From positions 1 through 64,000 of the forward strand of contig NZ_CABUHK010000022.1 in the NCBI RefSeq assembly GCF_902491285.1: 64,000 bases of DNA, given 5' to 3'. The position numbers and the translations under genes are program-made. Source of the DNA: an uncultured Bacteroides sp. Lineage in GTDB: Bacteria; Bacteroidota; Bacteroidia; Bacteroidales; Bacteroidaceae. Numbering within the stretch: the first letter of the stretch is position 1; every line of letters begins with the position of its first letter. This document shows positions 38,005-45,837 of the stretch, piece after piece. The notes under the pieces are model-generated. The model saw nothing but the letters and a program-made list of their open reading frames with translations. It was not told the origin of the DNA and did no database searches.

Positions 38005-38023
38005 GGTATGGTATGTACGGATA

Positions 38024-38662
38024 TTATTTTGTCTTCTTTCCTAATACATAGATTTCCAAATCTTCAATTTCTGCCGGTGTCAATACTGAATAATCACCGC
38101 CGGACTGAACAATGATGCGGCACGCCATTTCGAAGAAGGTAGCGCGTTCGTACACTTGGTCGAAGTCTTTTCCGCAGACCACTTGTCCGTGGTTGGTCAG
38201 TAAGACAGAGTTGTGTTCGAGCATGGCTTCCACTACTGCTTTGGCCAGTTCCGGTGAACCGGGGCGATAGTAAGGAATCACGGGAATCTCTGAGCCTACG
38301 TGGCAGGGGATTTCTGCTGTTACATTAAAATTGGTCGGTTTGTTTTTCATGCAGGAGATAGCTGTGGCATACTCCGACTGGAAATGAAGTACTACATTGA
38401 CATCCGGGCGTTCGCGGAGAATACCCAGGTGGAAAGTACTTTCCATTGAAGGTTTTACACCGTTAGTAGGTGTTCCGCTTGCGATATTGCAAATAGAAAC
38501 TTTCTCTTTTCTGAGGGTAGGAACCCAGGAGCCTGTGCCGGAAATAAGTGCTTCCTCACCGATTCGCCAAGAGAGGTTTCCGCTGCTGCAAAGCATTAGT
38601 TTAGCGTCTCCGTAACGATGCGCTTGTTCTATAAATTGTTCGATATGTTCGTTAGTAATCAT
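38024..38662 (-). CDS. fucA: L-fuculose-1-phosphate aldolase (class II), with an altered metal site
   Basis: Splits L-fuculose-1-phosphate into dihydroxyacetone phosphate and L-lactaldehyde. From ATG 38662 the product is 212 aa; the longer frame runs through a hairpin and promoter element. Family parts include SSGNLSWR (substrate phosphate), MESTFHLGI with the catalytic Glu, and TNHGQVV with one metal His. The zinc motif HxH of E. coli FucA (His92, His94) reads His93-Phe-Gln95 here, so one ligand is Gln. The call is strong from context; the metal chemistry is unusual. Confidence 0.92.
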   Translation of the reverse strand: MITNEHIEQFIEQAHRYGDAKLMLCSSGNLSWRIGEEALISGTGSWVPTLRKEKVSICNIASGTPTNGVKPSMESTFHLGILRERPDVNVVLHFQSEYATAISCMKNKPTNFNVTAEIPCHVGSEIPVIPYYRPGSPELAKAVVEAMLEHNSVLLTNHGQVVCGKDFDQVYERATFFEMACRIIVQSGGDYSVLTPAEIEDLEIYVLGKKTK

Positions 38663-38678
38663 AGTGTAATTTATTAAA

Positions 38679-38721
38679 GCCGTTTGTAGGGACAGAGGTA
38701 ATCCGTCCCTATACATACGGC
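38679..38721 (-). promoter_or_regulatory. 5'-leader hairpin before fucA
   Basis: Stem built of GCCG/CGGC at the base and TAGGGAC/GTCCCTA at the top (38679-38693 with 38705-38721), lying between fucI and fucA on the transcribed strand. It may stabilise the downstream mRNA or stall transcription. No T-run follows. Confidence 0.6.
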
Positions 38722-38728
38722 AAAGTTA
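38721..38728 (-). promoter_or_regulatory. Possible internal promoter before fucA
   Basis: Minus-strand TAACTTTG matches TAnnTTTG, 59 nt before ATG 38662. A start here would put the hairpin at 38679-38721 in the leader and give fucA-fucK-mutarotase-fucP expression independent of fucI. Confidence 0.45.
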
Positions 38729-38762
38729 ATTTATTAATTGATATGGGGCGACTACTTTTTAT

Positions 38763-40538
38763 TTATTTGTAGATAGGACCGTAAGTGGTACAAGCTCTGT
38801 AATCTGCTCCCTCTTTATCCATGCCGAATGCATTCCATGCTGCCGGACGGAATATTTCGTTATCTTCTACATTGTGCATGCATACCGGGATGCGAAGCAT
38901 AGAAGCAAGAGTGATTAAGTCCTGACCGATGTGTCCGTAGCTGATAGCTCCGTGATTAGCTCCCCAGTTATTCATTACTGAATATACATCTTTGAAAGCT
39001 GGTTTGTCACACAGACGGGGAACAAACCAGGTAGTAGGCCATGTCGGGTCTGTACGCATATTCAGTTTCTGGTGGATTTCAGGGTCAATCTCAACTGTCC
39101 ATCCTTCTGCGATTTGCAGGACAGGGCCAAGGCCTTTAATCAGGTTCAGACGCATCATAGTAACGGGCATACCGCCTTTTGACAGGAAGTTGGACGAGAA
39201 ACCTCCTCCACGGAAGTAGTCACGGTCTGCCGGATACCAAGTGGTCGCTTTCAGACAGTTTTCTACGTCTGCGTCAGTCAGGTTCCACGGTTCTTTCATT
39301 ACCGGGTTGCCTTCTGCATCCAATGACTGGCCGGAACCGTCGAGAGTCGTTGCACCGGAATTGATAAGATGGATGATACCGTTTGCTGCCAGACCGGTCA
39401 ATTCTTTGCCGGTTACACGTTTCACGGCTTCAGGGCTCCAGTAAGTACGTACATCAGAGAATATTTGAGCACGGTTGGTCAGCAAGTGTCCGAACAGCAT
39501 AGCTACACCGTTGCAGGCATCGTTTTCAGTAGCAACGACAAATGCTTCGCGGATACCGTTCCAGTCGAAAGAGGTATTAAGCAGGGCTTCGGGATAGTCA
39601 CCGTTCGGATAGAAGTCTGTCCATTGGCGTTGTCCCTGGAAACCGGCTGCGATAGCGTTGTGTCCTAAAGCCTCTTCTTTGAATCCCAGCTCTTTCAGTT
39701 TGGGGTTGCCGGTCATCAGGTCGCGCATGATGATTGTCATTTTCACGATAAATTCCCAGTCAGCGTCTTTCTGTTCACGGGTTTTGCGTTTTTCGGGACG
39801 GTTTTTGAAGTCATCCCCTTCATTTACCTTGCAGTTCTTTTCTGTCCATGCCATTGCTTTCGCATATTCTTCATGGTCGTAGATACCTTCGTCCATACGG
39901 CGGATGATTTCTGTAAGGTCGATGGACTCATTACGCATACCCAAATATTCCTGGAAGAAATCAGGATTAACGATTGAACCGGCAATACCCATAGATACAC
40001 TACCCATAGACAGGTAAGATTTACCTCTCATTGTAGCTACTGCCTGTGCGGCGCGGGCAAAGCGAAGAATCTTTTCCGCAACATCTTCCGGAATTGTATT
40101 ATCATCCAAATCCTGAACGTCATGTCCGTAGATGCCGAATGCAGGAAGACCTTTTTGTGCGTGTCCTGCCAATACGGCTGCCAAATATACAGCACCCGGA
40201 CGTTCTGTTCCGTTGAATCCCCAGACTGCTTTCGGATAATGAGGGTTCATATCCATTGTTTCAGCACCATAGCACCAGCAGGAAGTTACAGTGATAGTAG
40301 AACCTACCCCTTCTCTTTCGAACTTGTCTGCACAAGCTGCGCTTTCGGCAACACGACCGATAGTGCTGTCGGCAATAACACATTCCACAGGACTTCCGTC
40401 ACCGTTTCTCAGATTGCTGCTGATTAATTCGGCTACTGCTTTAGCCAGATTCATTGTCTTTTCTTCAAGGCTTTCACGAACGCCACCCTGGCGACCATCG
40501 ATGGTGGGACGAATCCCGATTTTCGGATACTTTTTCAT
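38763..40538 (-). CDS. fucI: L-fucose isomerase
   Basis: Cytoplasmic Mn2+-dependent ketol isomerase converting L-fucose to L-fuculose. From ATG 40538 the product is 591 aa, the usual FucI length, opening with [24 protein letters not shown] split over residues 2-25. It contains the family's [10 protein letters not shown] and [16 protein letters not shown] regions. The open frame upstream of 40538 overlaps the promoter and operator and is not used. It follows fucR after 72 bp that contain a FucR operator candidate. Confidence 0.96.
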   Translation of the reverse strand: MKKYPKIGIRPTIDGRQGGVRESLEEKTMNLAKAVAELISSNLRNGDGSPVECVIADSTIGRVAESAACADKFEREGVGSTITVTSCWCYGAETMDMNPHYPKAVWGFNGTERPGAVYLAAVLAGHAQKGLPAFGIYGHDVQDLDDNTIPEDVAEKILRFARAAQAVATMRGKSYLSMGSVSMGIAGSIVNPDFFQEYLGMRNESIDLTEIIRRMDEGIYDHEEYAKAMAWTEKNCKVNEGDDFKNRPEKRKTREQKDADWEFIVKMTIIMRDLMTGNPKLKELGFKEEALGHNAIAAGFQGQRQWTDFYPNGDYPEALLNTSFDWNGIREAFVVATENDACNGVAMLFGHLLTNRAQIFSDVRTYWSPEAVKRVTGKELTGLAANGIIHLINSGATTLDGSGQSLDAEGNPVMKEPWNLTDADVENCLKATTWYPADRDYFRGGGFSSNFLSKGGMPVTMMRLNLIKGLGPVLQIAEGWTVEIDPEIHQKLNMRTDPTWPTTWFVPRLCDKPAFKDVYSVMNNWGANHGAISYGHIGQDLITLASMLRIPVCMHNVEDNEIFRPAAWNAFGMDKEGADYRACTTYGPIYK

Positions 40539-40574
40539 GGTTTCTTTTTTTTTTATTATATAGTTAATTAATAC

Positions 40575-40594
40575 CTGTGCTGAACTGTGCTGAT
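40575..40594. promoter_or_regulatory. Candidate FucR operator upstream of fucI
   Basis: CTGTGCTGAACTGTGCTGAT is a tandem repeat of TGTGCTGA with 10-bp period. It matches 19 of 20 bases of the site before fucR (41627-41646). A TTTG-ending element on the minus strand (40602-40609) sits just upstream, so a bound repressor would cover the start of transcription. Confidence 0.7.
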
Positions 40595-40610
40595 AGTGTG
40601 GCAAAAAAAA

Positions 40611-41606
40611 TTAGAGTGACTTTCGAAGCCTGACTTCAGTAGAAAGATACTTCTGTATAGGCGCATCGTTGAGGACGAAATTTGCCGCTTCGTTCCCCAT
40701 CATTTCCCAGTCAATACTCAATGAAGTAATTCCTTCATCGATAACTTCGTAAGAAGGAATATCATTGTATGCCAGCAGACCGAAATCTTTTCCGCATTTC
40801 AGTCCTTCCAGCCTTCCTTGTTTCACTACCTTTACTACATCTTGTTGCTTGATAGCAATATAGGCTGTTTCTTTTCGTACCACCAGGTTTTCAATATCTT
40901 CCTGTATTTCATACGAGAATCCCTGCTCTTCGCAAAAACGGATAAAATATTCTTTGCTGCTTTGCGGGTGTTTCAGTCCTTTAGAGAACAGGAAAACGAT
41001 TTGGCGGTATTTGTGCATTTTTTCTTTCAGTGACAATAATGCCTGATAGAATGACTCGTCAAAGTCCTGACAGATATAGAAATACTTCTTTTTTTCGAAT
41101 TTGCCGAAGTCAAGTAGCAGTAACCTGGCAGGATTAATTTTGTTTAGGGCGGTGCTGAATTTCTCGTTATCGAAATTCATCACTATATATTTATTGTATT
41201 TTCCTACGGATTCACGGATGATGGTATTGAACAGTCGTTCGTTGTATTGATGAAACAATAAGTCTACCTTATAATTAATAGGCAGATGCTTGACGAAACT
41301 GTTGTATAGTGCTTCTTTAAAAGGAGTGTATTGGTCGAGGAGCAGTAAGACGTTTGTTACCTGACTCGTCACATAGTATCCTTTTCCGGGAGTGGAGTCA
41401 ATCAATCCCCGTTCGCGTAAATCAAGGAAGGCTTTAAATACCGTATCACGCGATACTCCGTATTGTGCACTCAACTGATTGATAGAAGGCAAAGAATCTC
41501 CTTCAAGGAATTCTTTCCTGGAAATAGCCTGACTAAGAGTATCTGCTAATTGCGTGACCTTACTCGACTGTTGTCCGAATGTTGCTTTTCTATCAGTTCG
41601 TTTCAT
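40611..41606 (-). CDS. fucR: GntR-type fucose regulator FucR
   Basis: Transcriptional regulator of 331 aa: N-terminal GntR winged helix (about 15-82, with LPSINQLSAQYGVSRDTVFK) joined to a LacI/periplasmic-binding-protein-like effector domain (about 90-331). B. thetaiotaomicron FucR is known to repress the fucRIAKP genes, with L-fucose as inducer. Here it heads the operon, and near-identical candidate operators occur before fucR and before fucI, so autoregulation is likely. Confidence 0.94.
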   Translation of the reverse strand: MKRTDRKATFGQQSSKVTQLADTLSQAISRKEFLEGDSLPSINQLSAQYGVSRDTVFKAFLDLRERGLIDSTPGKGYYVTSQVTNVLLLLDQYTPFKEALYNSFVKHLPINYKVDLLFHQYNERLFNTIIRESVGKYNKYIVMNFDNEKFSTALNKINPARLLLLDFGKFEKKKYFYICQDFDESFYQALLSLKEKMHKYRQIVFLFSKGLKHPQSSKEYFIRFCEEQGFSYEIQEDIENLVVRKETAYIAIKQQDVVKVVKQGRLEGLKCGKDFGLLAYNDIPSYEVIDEGITSLSIDWEMMGNEAANFVLNDAPIQKYLSTEVRLRKSL

Positions 41607-41626
41607 ATTAATTTTATAAAAGATAA

Positions 41627-41646
41627 CTGTGCTGAACTATGCTGAT
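41627..41646. promoter_or_regulatory. Candidate FucR operator upstream of fucR
   Basis: CTGTGCTGAACTATGCTGAT, a 10-bp-period tandem repeat differing from the fucI copy by one base. It is followed at 41648-41655 by the complement of TTTCTTTG, a likely -7 element for fucR. Confidence 0.7.
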
Positions 41647-41715
41647 GCAAAGAAAGGCATTTTATTCTAAAAAGGACTAATTATTTATTATGTTTTATAG
41701 CATAAAATGAAATAA

Positions 41716-41748
41716 AAAAATCCCCTCCGGCGAACCGGAGAGGATTTA
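41716..41748 (-). terminator. Terminator of rpsP
   Basis: Stem CTCCGG/CCGGAG with CGAA loop, extended past one mismatch to about 12 bp (41718-41730 with 41735-41747). In the minus direction it ends in a T-run (complement of the A-rich block 41711-41720). Confidence 0.85.
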
Positions 41749-41787
41749 TAGCTTTTTCCTGATTTCTTATTCGGAATCTGCCGAAAA

Positions 41788-42339
41788 TTATTCAGCAGCA
41801 GCTTCTGTTGCAGGAGCCTCTTCAGCCGGAGCTGCGGCTTCTTCTGCAGGTGCTTCAGCAGCAGCTTTTTCAGCAGCCTCAGCAGCTTTCTTTTCAGCGA
41901 GTGCTTTTGCTTTCACTTCGTTGATTTTCTTTTCTGCTTCCAGACGTGCTTTTGCTTCAGCTTTCTTAGCTTCGTCTTGTTTAGCCTTCAAAGCAGCCAG
42001 ACCTGACTGTTTGTTGTTTTTCCAAGCTTCGAATTTAGCTTCTGCTTCTGCTTCTCCGAATGCGCCTTTTGCTACACCGCCCAGAAGATGTTTCTTCATG
42101 TAAACTCCTTCACGAGAAAGGATGTTACGTACAGTGTCGCTTGGTTGTGCACCTTTCAGTACCCATGCCAATGCAGCGTCGAAATTCAAATCTACTGTAG
42201 CAGGATTGGTGTTAGGGTTGTAAGTACCAATCTTCTCAATAAATTTACCATCACGTGGTGCTCTGCTGTCTGCAATTACAATTGAATAGAACGCGTAACT
42301 TTTACGTCCGTGTCTCTGCAATCTGATTCTAGTTGCCAT
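41788..42339 (-). CDS. rpsP: 30S ribosomal protein S16 with long Ala/Glu/Lys tail
   Basis: Small-subunit protein bS16. The first 85 residues are the S16 fold ([29 protein letters not shown]). Residues about 95-183 form an extension rich in Ala, Lys and Glu, helical in the middle and acidic at the end, which makes the protein about twice the usual length. Extended S16 is common in Bacteroides. Single gene with a -7 element at 42400-42407. Confidence 0.97.
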   Translation of the reverse strand: MATRIRLQRHGRKSYAFYSIVIADSRAPRDGKFIEKIGTYNPNTNPATVDLNFDAALAWVLKGAQPSDTVRNILSREGVYMKKHLLGGVAKGAFGEAEAEAKFEAWKNNKQSGLAALKAKQDEAKKAEAKARLEAEKKINEVKAKALAEKKAAEAAEKAAAEAPAEEAAAPAEEAPATEAAAE

Positions 42340-42399
42340 TTTAAATAATTGTTTTTAATGATTGATTTGAATTATGCTATTATCTCGTAATAGCGGGCG

Positions 42400-42407
42400 C
42401 AAAGATA
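42400..42407 (-). promoter_or_regulatory. -7 element for rpsP
   Basis: Minus-strand TATCTTTG (TAnnTTTG), 61 nt before the rpsP ATG at 42339. Confidence 0.6.
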
Positions 42408-42445
42408 CGGCTTTTCTTTTGATTGACAAACATTTTGCCTCTTTT

Positions 42446-43747
42446 TTACGAATATCGTTTCGGATATCGGAACAGGATAGCGAGTAATGCGCAGGTTCCC
42501 ATCGTGAAAGGATAGTAGAGATTGCCGATGATACTGATAGGGGAGATATTGGCGAGTCCCGCCGCAATCAGCATTTGCGCTCCATAAGGGATAATCCCTT
42601 GTATCAGGCAGGAGAACGTATCGAGAATACTGGCGGTCTTTCTCCGGTCGAGATGGAACTTTTGGGCAATATCCCTGGCTATCGGTCCTGTGGTGATGAT
42701 GGCGATGGTGTTGTTGGCGGTACACAGGTTGGCGATACTTACCAAGGCGGCGATGCTCAATTCTGCGCCCCGTTTGCCGTTGACGTGGCGGGTCAGTTTC
42801 CGGATAATAAAGTCAATGCCGCCGTTATAGCGGATGGTTTCCAGCATACCGCCTGCCAACAGGGTGATGATGATGAGTTCTCCCATTCCCGTTATTCCGG
42901 TTCCCATAGCTCCGAACCAGTCGAAGACTCCGAAGCTTCCAGTAGCGATGCCGATGATTCCGGTCGTCAATATACCTATAATTAATACGAGCATTACATT
43001 CATGCCGGCAACGGCTGTTCCTAATACTATTATATATGGTATAACCTTTATCCATTCGATAGTCTGTATCTGCACGGGTGCGGTGATGGATAATCCCTGG
43101 AAGATATAAATGCCCAATACGATGATGGCTGCCGGAACTACTATCATGGAGTTTACTCGGAATTTGTCACGCATCACACATTCCTGTGTTTTCGTTGAGG
43201 CGATGGTTGTATCTGAAATAAACGACAGGTTATCTCCGAAAAAAGAACCGCCGACCACGACAGCTACCATAAAAGGAAGGGCTATCTCTGTCTTTTCCGC
43301 CAGTCCGACAGCAACGGGGGTGAGGGCGACAATGGTGCCTACGCTGGTCCCGATGGACAGGGAGATGAAGCAGGCGGCGATAAATATTCCTGCCAGCAAC
43401 AGGTTATCGGGGAGAATATGCAGCGTCAGGTTGACGGTCGCGTCGATGGCTCCCATCTGCTTGGCGCTCTGCGCGAAGGCTCCGGCAAGGATAAATATCC
43501 ATATCATCAGGAGAATATTCTTATTGGCAGCTCCCACGGAGAACTGATAGATGCGTTGGTCCAGTTTCAATCCTTTGGTAATGGCGATGGCGTAGCAGGA
43601 AGAAACGAGGAAAGCAACCGTGATAGGTACTTTATAGAAGTCGTTGACAAGGATAGAAGTCACGAGATAAAGGCATAAGAATACGAGCAACGGACTTAGT
43701 GCCCACCAGCTTCCGGTACGGTCTTTATGTATTTTTTCTTCAGTCAT
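42446..43747 (-). CDS. NhaC-family Na+/H+ antiporter
   Basis: A 433-aa inner-membrane protein from ATG 43747 (MTEEKIHKD) with about ten to twelve hydrophobic helices. The family motif around the ion path is seen in GTSVGTIVALTPVA and FFGDNLSFISDTTIASTKTQ (about 145-195), as in NhaC proteins. It probably exports Na+ (or another cation or organic substrate, as this family is varied) in exchange for H+. The longer upstream frame overlaps the promoter and is not used. Confidence 0.87.
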   Translation of the reverse strand: MTEEKIHKDRTGSWWALSPLLVFLCLYLVTSILVNDFYKVPITVAFLVSSCYAIAITKGLKLDQRIYQFSVGAANKNILLMIWIFILAGAFAQSAKQMGAIDATVNLTLHILPDNLLLAGIFIAACFISLSIGTSVGTIVALTPVAVGLAEKTEIALPFMVAVVVGGSFFGDNLSFISDTTIASTKTQECVMRDKFRVNSMIVVPAAIIVLGIYIFQGLSITAPVQIQTIEWIKVIPYIIVLGTAVAGMNVMLVLIIGILTTGIIGIATGSFGVFDWFGAMGTGITGMGELIIITLLAGGMLETIRYNGGIDFIIRKLTRHVNGKRGAELSIAALVSIANLCTANNTIAIITTGPIARDIAQKFHLDRRKTASILDTFSCLIQGIIPYGAQMLIAAGLANISPISIIGNLYYPFTMGTCALLAILFRYPKRYS

Positions 43748-43794
43748 AAATAGAATATATAGTAATCGTTTTTCTGTTATTTTAAACGATTGTG

Positions 43795-43802
43795 CAAAAG
43801 TA
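43795..43802 (-). promoter_or_regulatory. -7 element for the NhaC-type antiporter
   Basis: Minus-strand TACTTTTG (TAnnTTTG), 48 nt before ATG 43747; it excludes the longer open frame that begins at 43843. Confidence 0.6.
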
Positions 43803-43892
43803 ATGTTTTTCAAAGGAAGTCGCAAATTATGAATGAGTATCATCAGGTCATAAAAATGAATGATAATTATTTGAGGAATCGATGATTTGCAC

Positions 43893-43900
43893 TATCTTTG
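43893..43900 (+). promoter_or_regulatory. -7 element for the toxin-antitoxin operon
   Basis: TATCTTTG (TAnnTTTG), 37 nt before ATG 43937. Confidence 0.6.
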
Positions 43901-43936
43901 CTAATAAATGTGCATTTAATGAGGAAAGGAGTAATA

Positions 43937-44212
43937 ATGAATACTATATCATTGGAATCAATGCAAAATGAGTTGATTCGTGAAATATTGAATACTGATA
44001 ATATGCAGGTGCTGGAAAAATTGAAGAAAGTGCTCAAATATGATATAAAGGGAAGTGAAGCGATGCCGAATGTGGTTGCTGAAGCTGCCGAACCTTATAA
44101 AACAAAGGCCGAAATCATAGCTGATTTGAAAGAAGTTTGTAAAGACATGAAGTTGGCACGTGAAGGCAAATTAAAAGGCCGTCCGTTTGAAGATTTACTC
44201 AATGAATTATAA
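43937..44212 (+). CDS. Putative antitoxin of a RelE/ParE-type pair
   Basis: A small 91-aa acidic protein from ATG 43937, preceded by AGGAAAGGAG, a rare clear Shine-Dalgarno-like sequence; ATG 43919 is an alternative in-frame start. Its C-terminal half (YKTKAEIIADLKEVCKDM, EGKLKGRPFEDLLNEL) resembles the toxin-wrapping tail of Bacteroidetes antitoxins. I see no classical HTH or ribbon-helix-helix at the N-terminus. Assignment rests mainly on its 11-bp overlap with the downstream toxin-like gene. Confidence 0.75.
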   Translation: MNTISLESMQNELIREILNTDNMQVLEKLKKVLKYDIKGSEAMPNVVAEAAEPYKTKAEIIADLKEVCKDMKLAREGKLKGRPFEDLLNEL

Positions 44213-44543
44213 GATTAAAGTATATCGCTGTTTTGAAAAAGAAGTAAAGAAGCTGTCTAAGCGATATAAGTCGTTGAAGCAGGATTTGTTGGCTCTTTCT
44301 GCTGAATTGTTAGAGAATCCGGAGAAAGGTGTAGATTTAGGAAATGGGCTGCATAAAGTACGTATGAGTATATCCTCCAAAGGGAAAGGAAAGAGTGCAG
44401 GAGCAAGAATTATTACTCTTATCGTTACTCTTTCTGATGAAGAAAAAGAAATAGGCTTACACTACATTTACGACAAATCTGATCGCGAAAGTTTGACAGA
44501 TAAAGAATTGAGGAATATCTTGAAAGAGAATGGATCTGTCTGA
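44202..44543 (+). CDS. Putative RelE/ParE-superfamily toxin
   Basis: A 113-aa basic protein from ATG 44202, overlapping the upstream gene by 11 bp. The helical N-terminus (FEKEVKKLSKRYKSLKQDL) followed by beta strands (LGNGLHKVRMSI, ARIITLIVTL, IGLHYIYDKSD) is the RelE/ParE-like order. It could cleave mRNA (RelE-like) or poison gyrase (ParE-like); catalytic residues are not decisive. A terminator follows. Confidence 0.8.
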   Translation: MNYKIKVYRCFEKEVKKLSKRYKSLKQDLLALSAELLENPEKGVDLGNGLHKVRMSISSKGKGKSAGARIITLIVTLSDEEKEIGLHYIYDKSDRESLTDKELRNILKENGSV

Positions 44544-44577
44544 GACTCCTCTTTCTTAAAAACATTAATATATTAAA

Positions 44578-44636
44578 AAAAGAAAGTGTCTTGCCTCACG
44601 GTATATTTTGTGTGGGCAGGACACTTTCTTTAGTTT
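44578..44636 (+). terminator. Terminator of the toxin-antitoxin operon
   Basis: Long stem (44578-44599 with 44612-44631, about 18 pairs including G-T pairs and a bulge) followed by TAGTTTTATTTC, 35 nt after the toxin stop. Confidence 0.85.
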
Positions 44637-44759
44637 TATTTCATTTTCTCTTTTTCCGTTTCATCTCCTTCTTTTTCCGTCTCGGAAATTAAAAAACGGA
44701 TACTCTTTCCCTTTTCCTCTATTTTCGCGCCGTTGATAACATAACTTATTTAGAATAGA

Positions 44760-45827
44760 ATGACAACGACTAAATTCTCAGTATGTATTTTTTGCCTTTG
44801 CCTGTTTGCTTCCTGTGGGGGAGAGAAAAAGGCAGATGAACCTGTACGGGTGAAGGTAGCGGAAGCGGAAACCCTGATGCCCTCATCGGAACGTGAGTTC
44901 TCGTTTATATCAAAACCATTCAAGGAAACAGAACTTTCTTTCAGGGTAGGCGGCCCGATTGACCGCTTCGAGGTGTATGCCGGAAATTTCTATCATCGCG
45001 GGGATATTATTGCTGAAATAGACTCCCGTGATTTCCGTATTCGCAAAGAGCGTGCGGAAGCTGTCTACAATCAGGCAAAAGCGGAGTTTGAAAGGATTAA
45101 GGTGCTGTATGAGAAAGATAATTTATCGGCAAGCGCCTATGAAAAGGCACGTGCCGATTATACTTCTGCCAAGACTGCTTTTGAAACGGCAACGAATGAA
45201 CTGAGTGATACCCGGCTGGTTGCTCCTTTCGACGGATACGTCGGAGAGGTGTATATCGAGAAGTTCCAGGATGTAAAAGCAACTCAACCTGTCGTTTCTT
45301 TCATTGATATCACTCAACTGAAGATAGAGGCGTATATCACGCAAGATATAGCGTTTCAAGCAGAAAAAATAAAAGAAGTAGGCGTCCGTTTTGATGTTCG
45401 CCCGGATACCGTATATCCGGCAAAAGTAGTGGAAGTCTCCAAAAGCACTACGCGGAACAATCTTTCTTTTCTGTTGACTGCGTTGCTGCCTAACAAACAG
45501 GGAGAATGGCGCGCAGGCATTTCCGGGAAGATGCTGCTTGAACTTCCGTCTCCATCATCGGCTCCGATGGTGACTGTGCCGCAAACGGCTCTCAGCCATC
45601 GCCCTAGTGAGGGAGATTATGTCTGGACGGTAGATGATGCGACAGGAAAAGTTTCAAGGAAAAAAGTGGTGTTGGGTGAATTGCTTCCGGATGGAAAAGT
45701 GGAAGTGAAAGGTGGATTGCAGGCAGGAGAAACGGTGGCTGTCAGCAAACTGCGTTTTCTGTCGGAAGGAACGTCGGTAGAAGTCATGAATAAGAAACAG
45801 GAAAAACCGGTAACTGCTCAAAAGTAA
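44760..45827 (+). CDS. RND efflux periplasmic adaptor (membrane fusion lipoprotein)
   Basis: A 355-aa lipoprotein (lipobox FASC, Cys19). Barrel-sandwich halves (about 55-90 and 145-180) flank a helical hairpin with AEAVYNQAKAEFERIK and ARADYTSAKTAFET, followed by beta-barrel and membrane-proximal domains. Bridges the RND pump encoded 10 bp downstream to the TolC-like channel. It is the first gene of adaptor-pump-channel; no clear TAnnTTTG was found ahead of it. Confidence 0.93.
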   Translation: MTTTKFSVCIFCLCLFASCGGEKKADEPVRVKVAEAETLMPSSEREFSFISKPFKETELSFRVGGPIDRFEVYAGNFYHRGDIIAEIDSRDFRIRKERAEAVYNQAKAEFERIKVLYEKDNLSASAYEKARADYTSAKTAFETATNELSDTRLVAPFDGYVGEVYIEKFQDVKATQPVVSFIDITQLKIEAYITQDIAFQAEKIKEVGVRFDVRPDTVYPAKVVEVSKSTTRNNLSFLLTALLPNKQGEWRAGISGKMLLELPSPSSAPMVTVPQTALSHRPSEGDYVWTVDDATGKVSRKKVVLGELLPDGKVEVKGGLQAGETVAVSKLRFLSEGTSVEVMNKKQEKPVTAQK

Positions 45828-45837
45828 GTGGAAAAGT

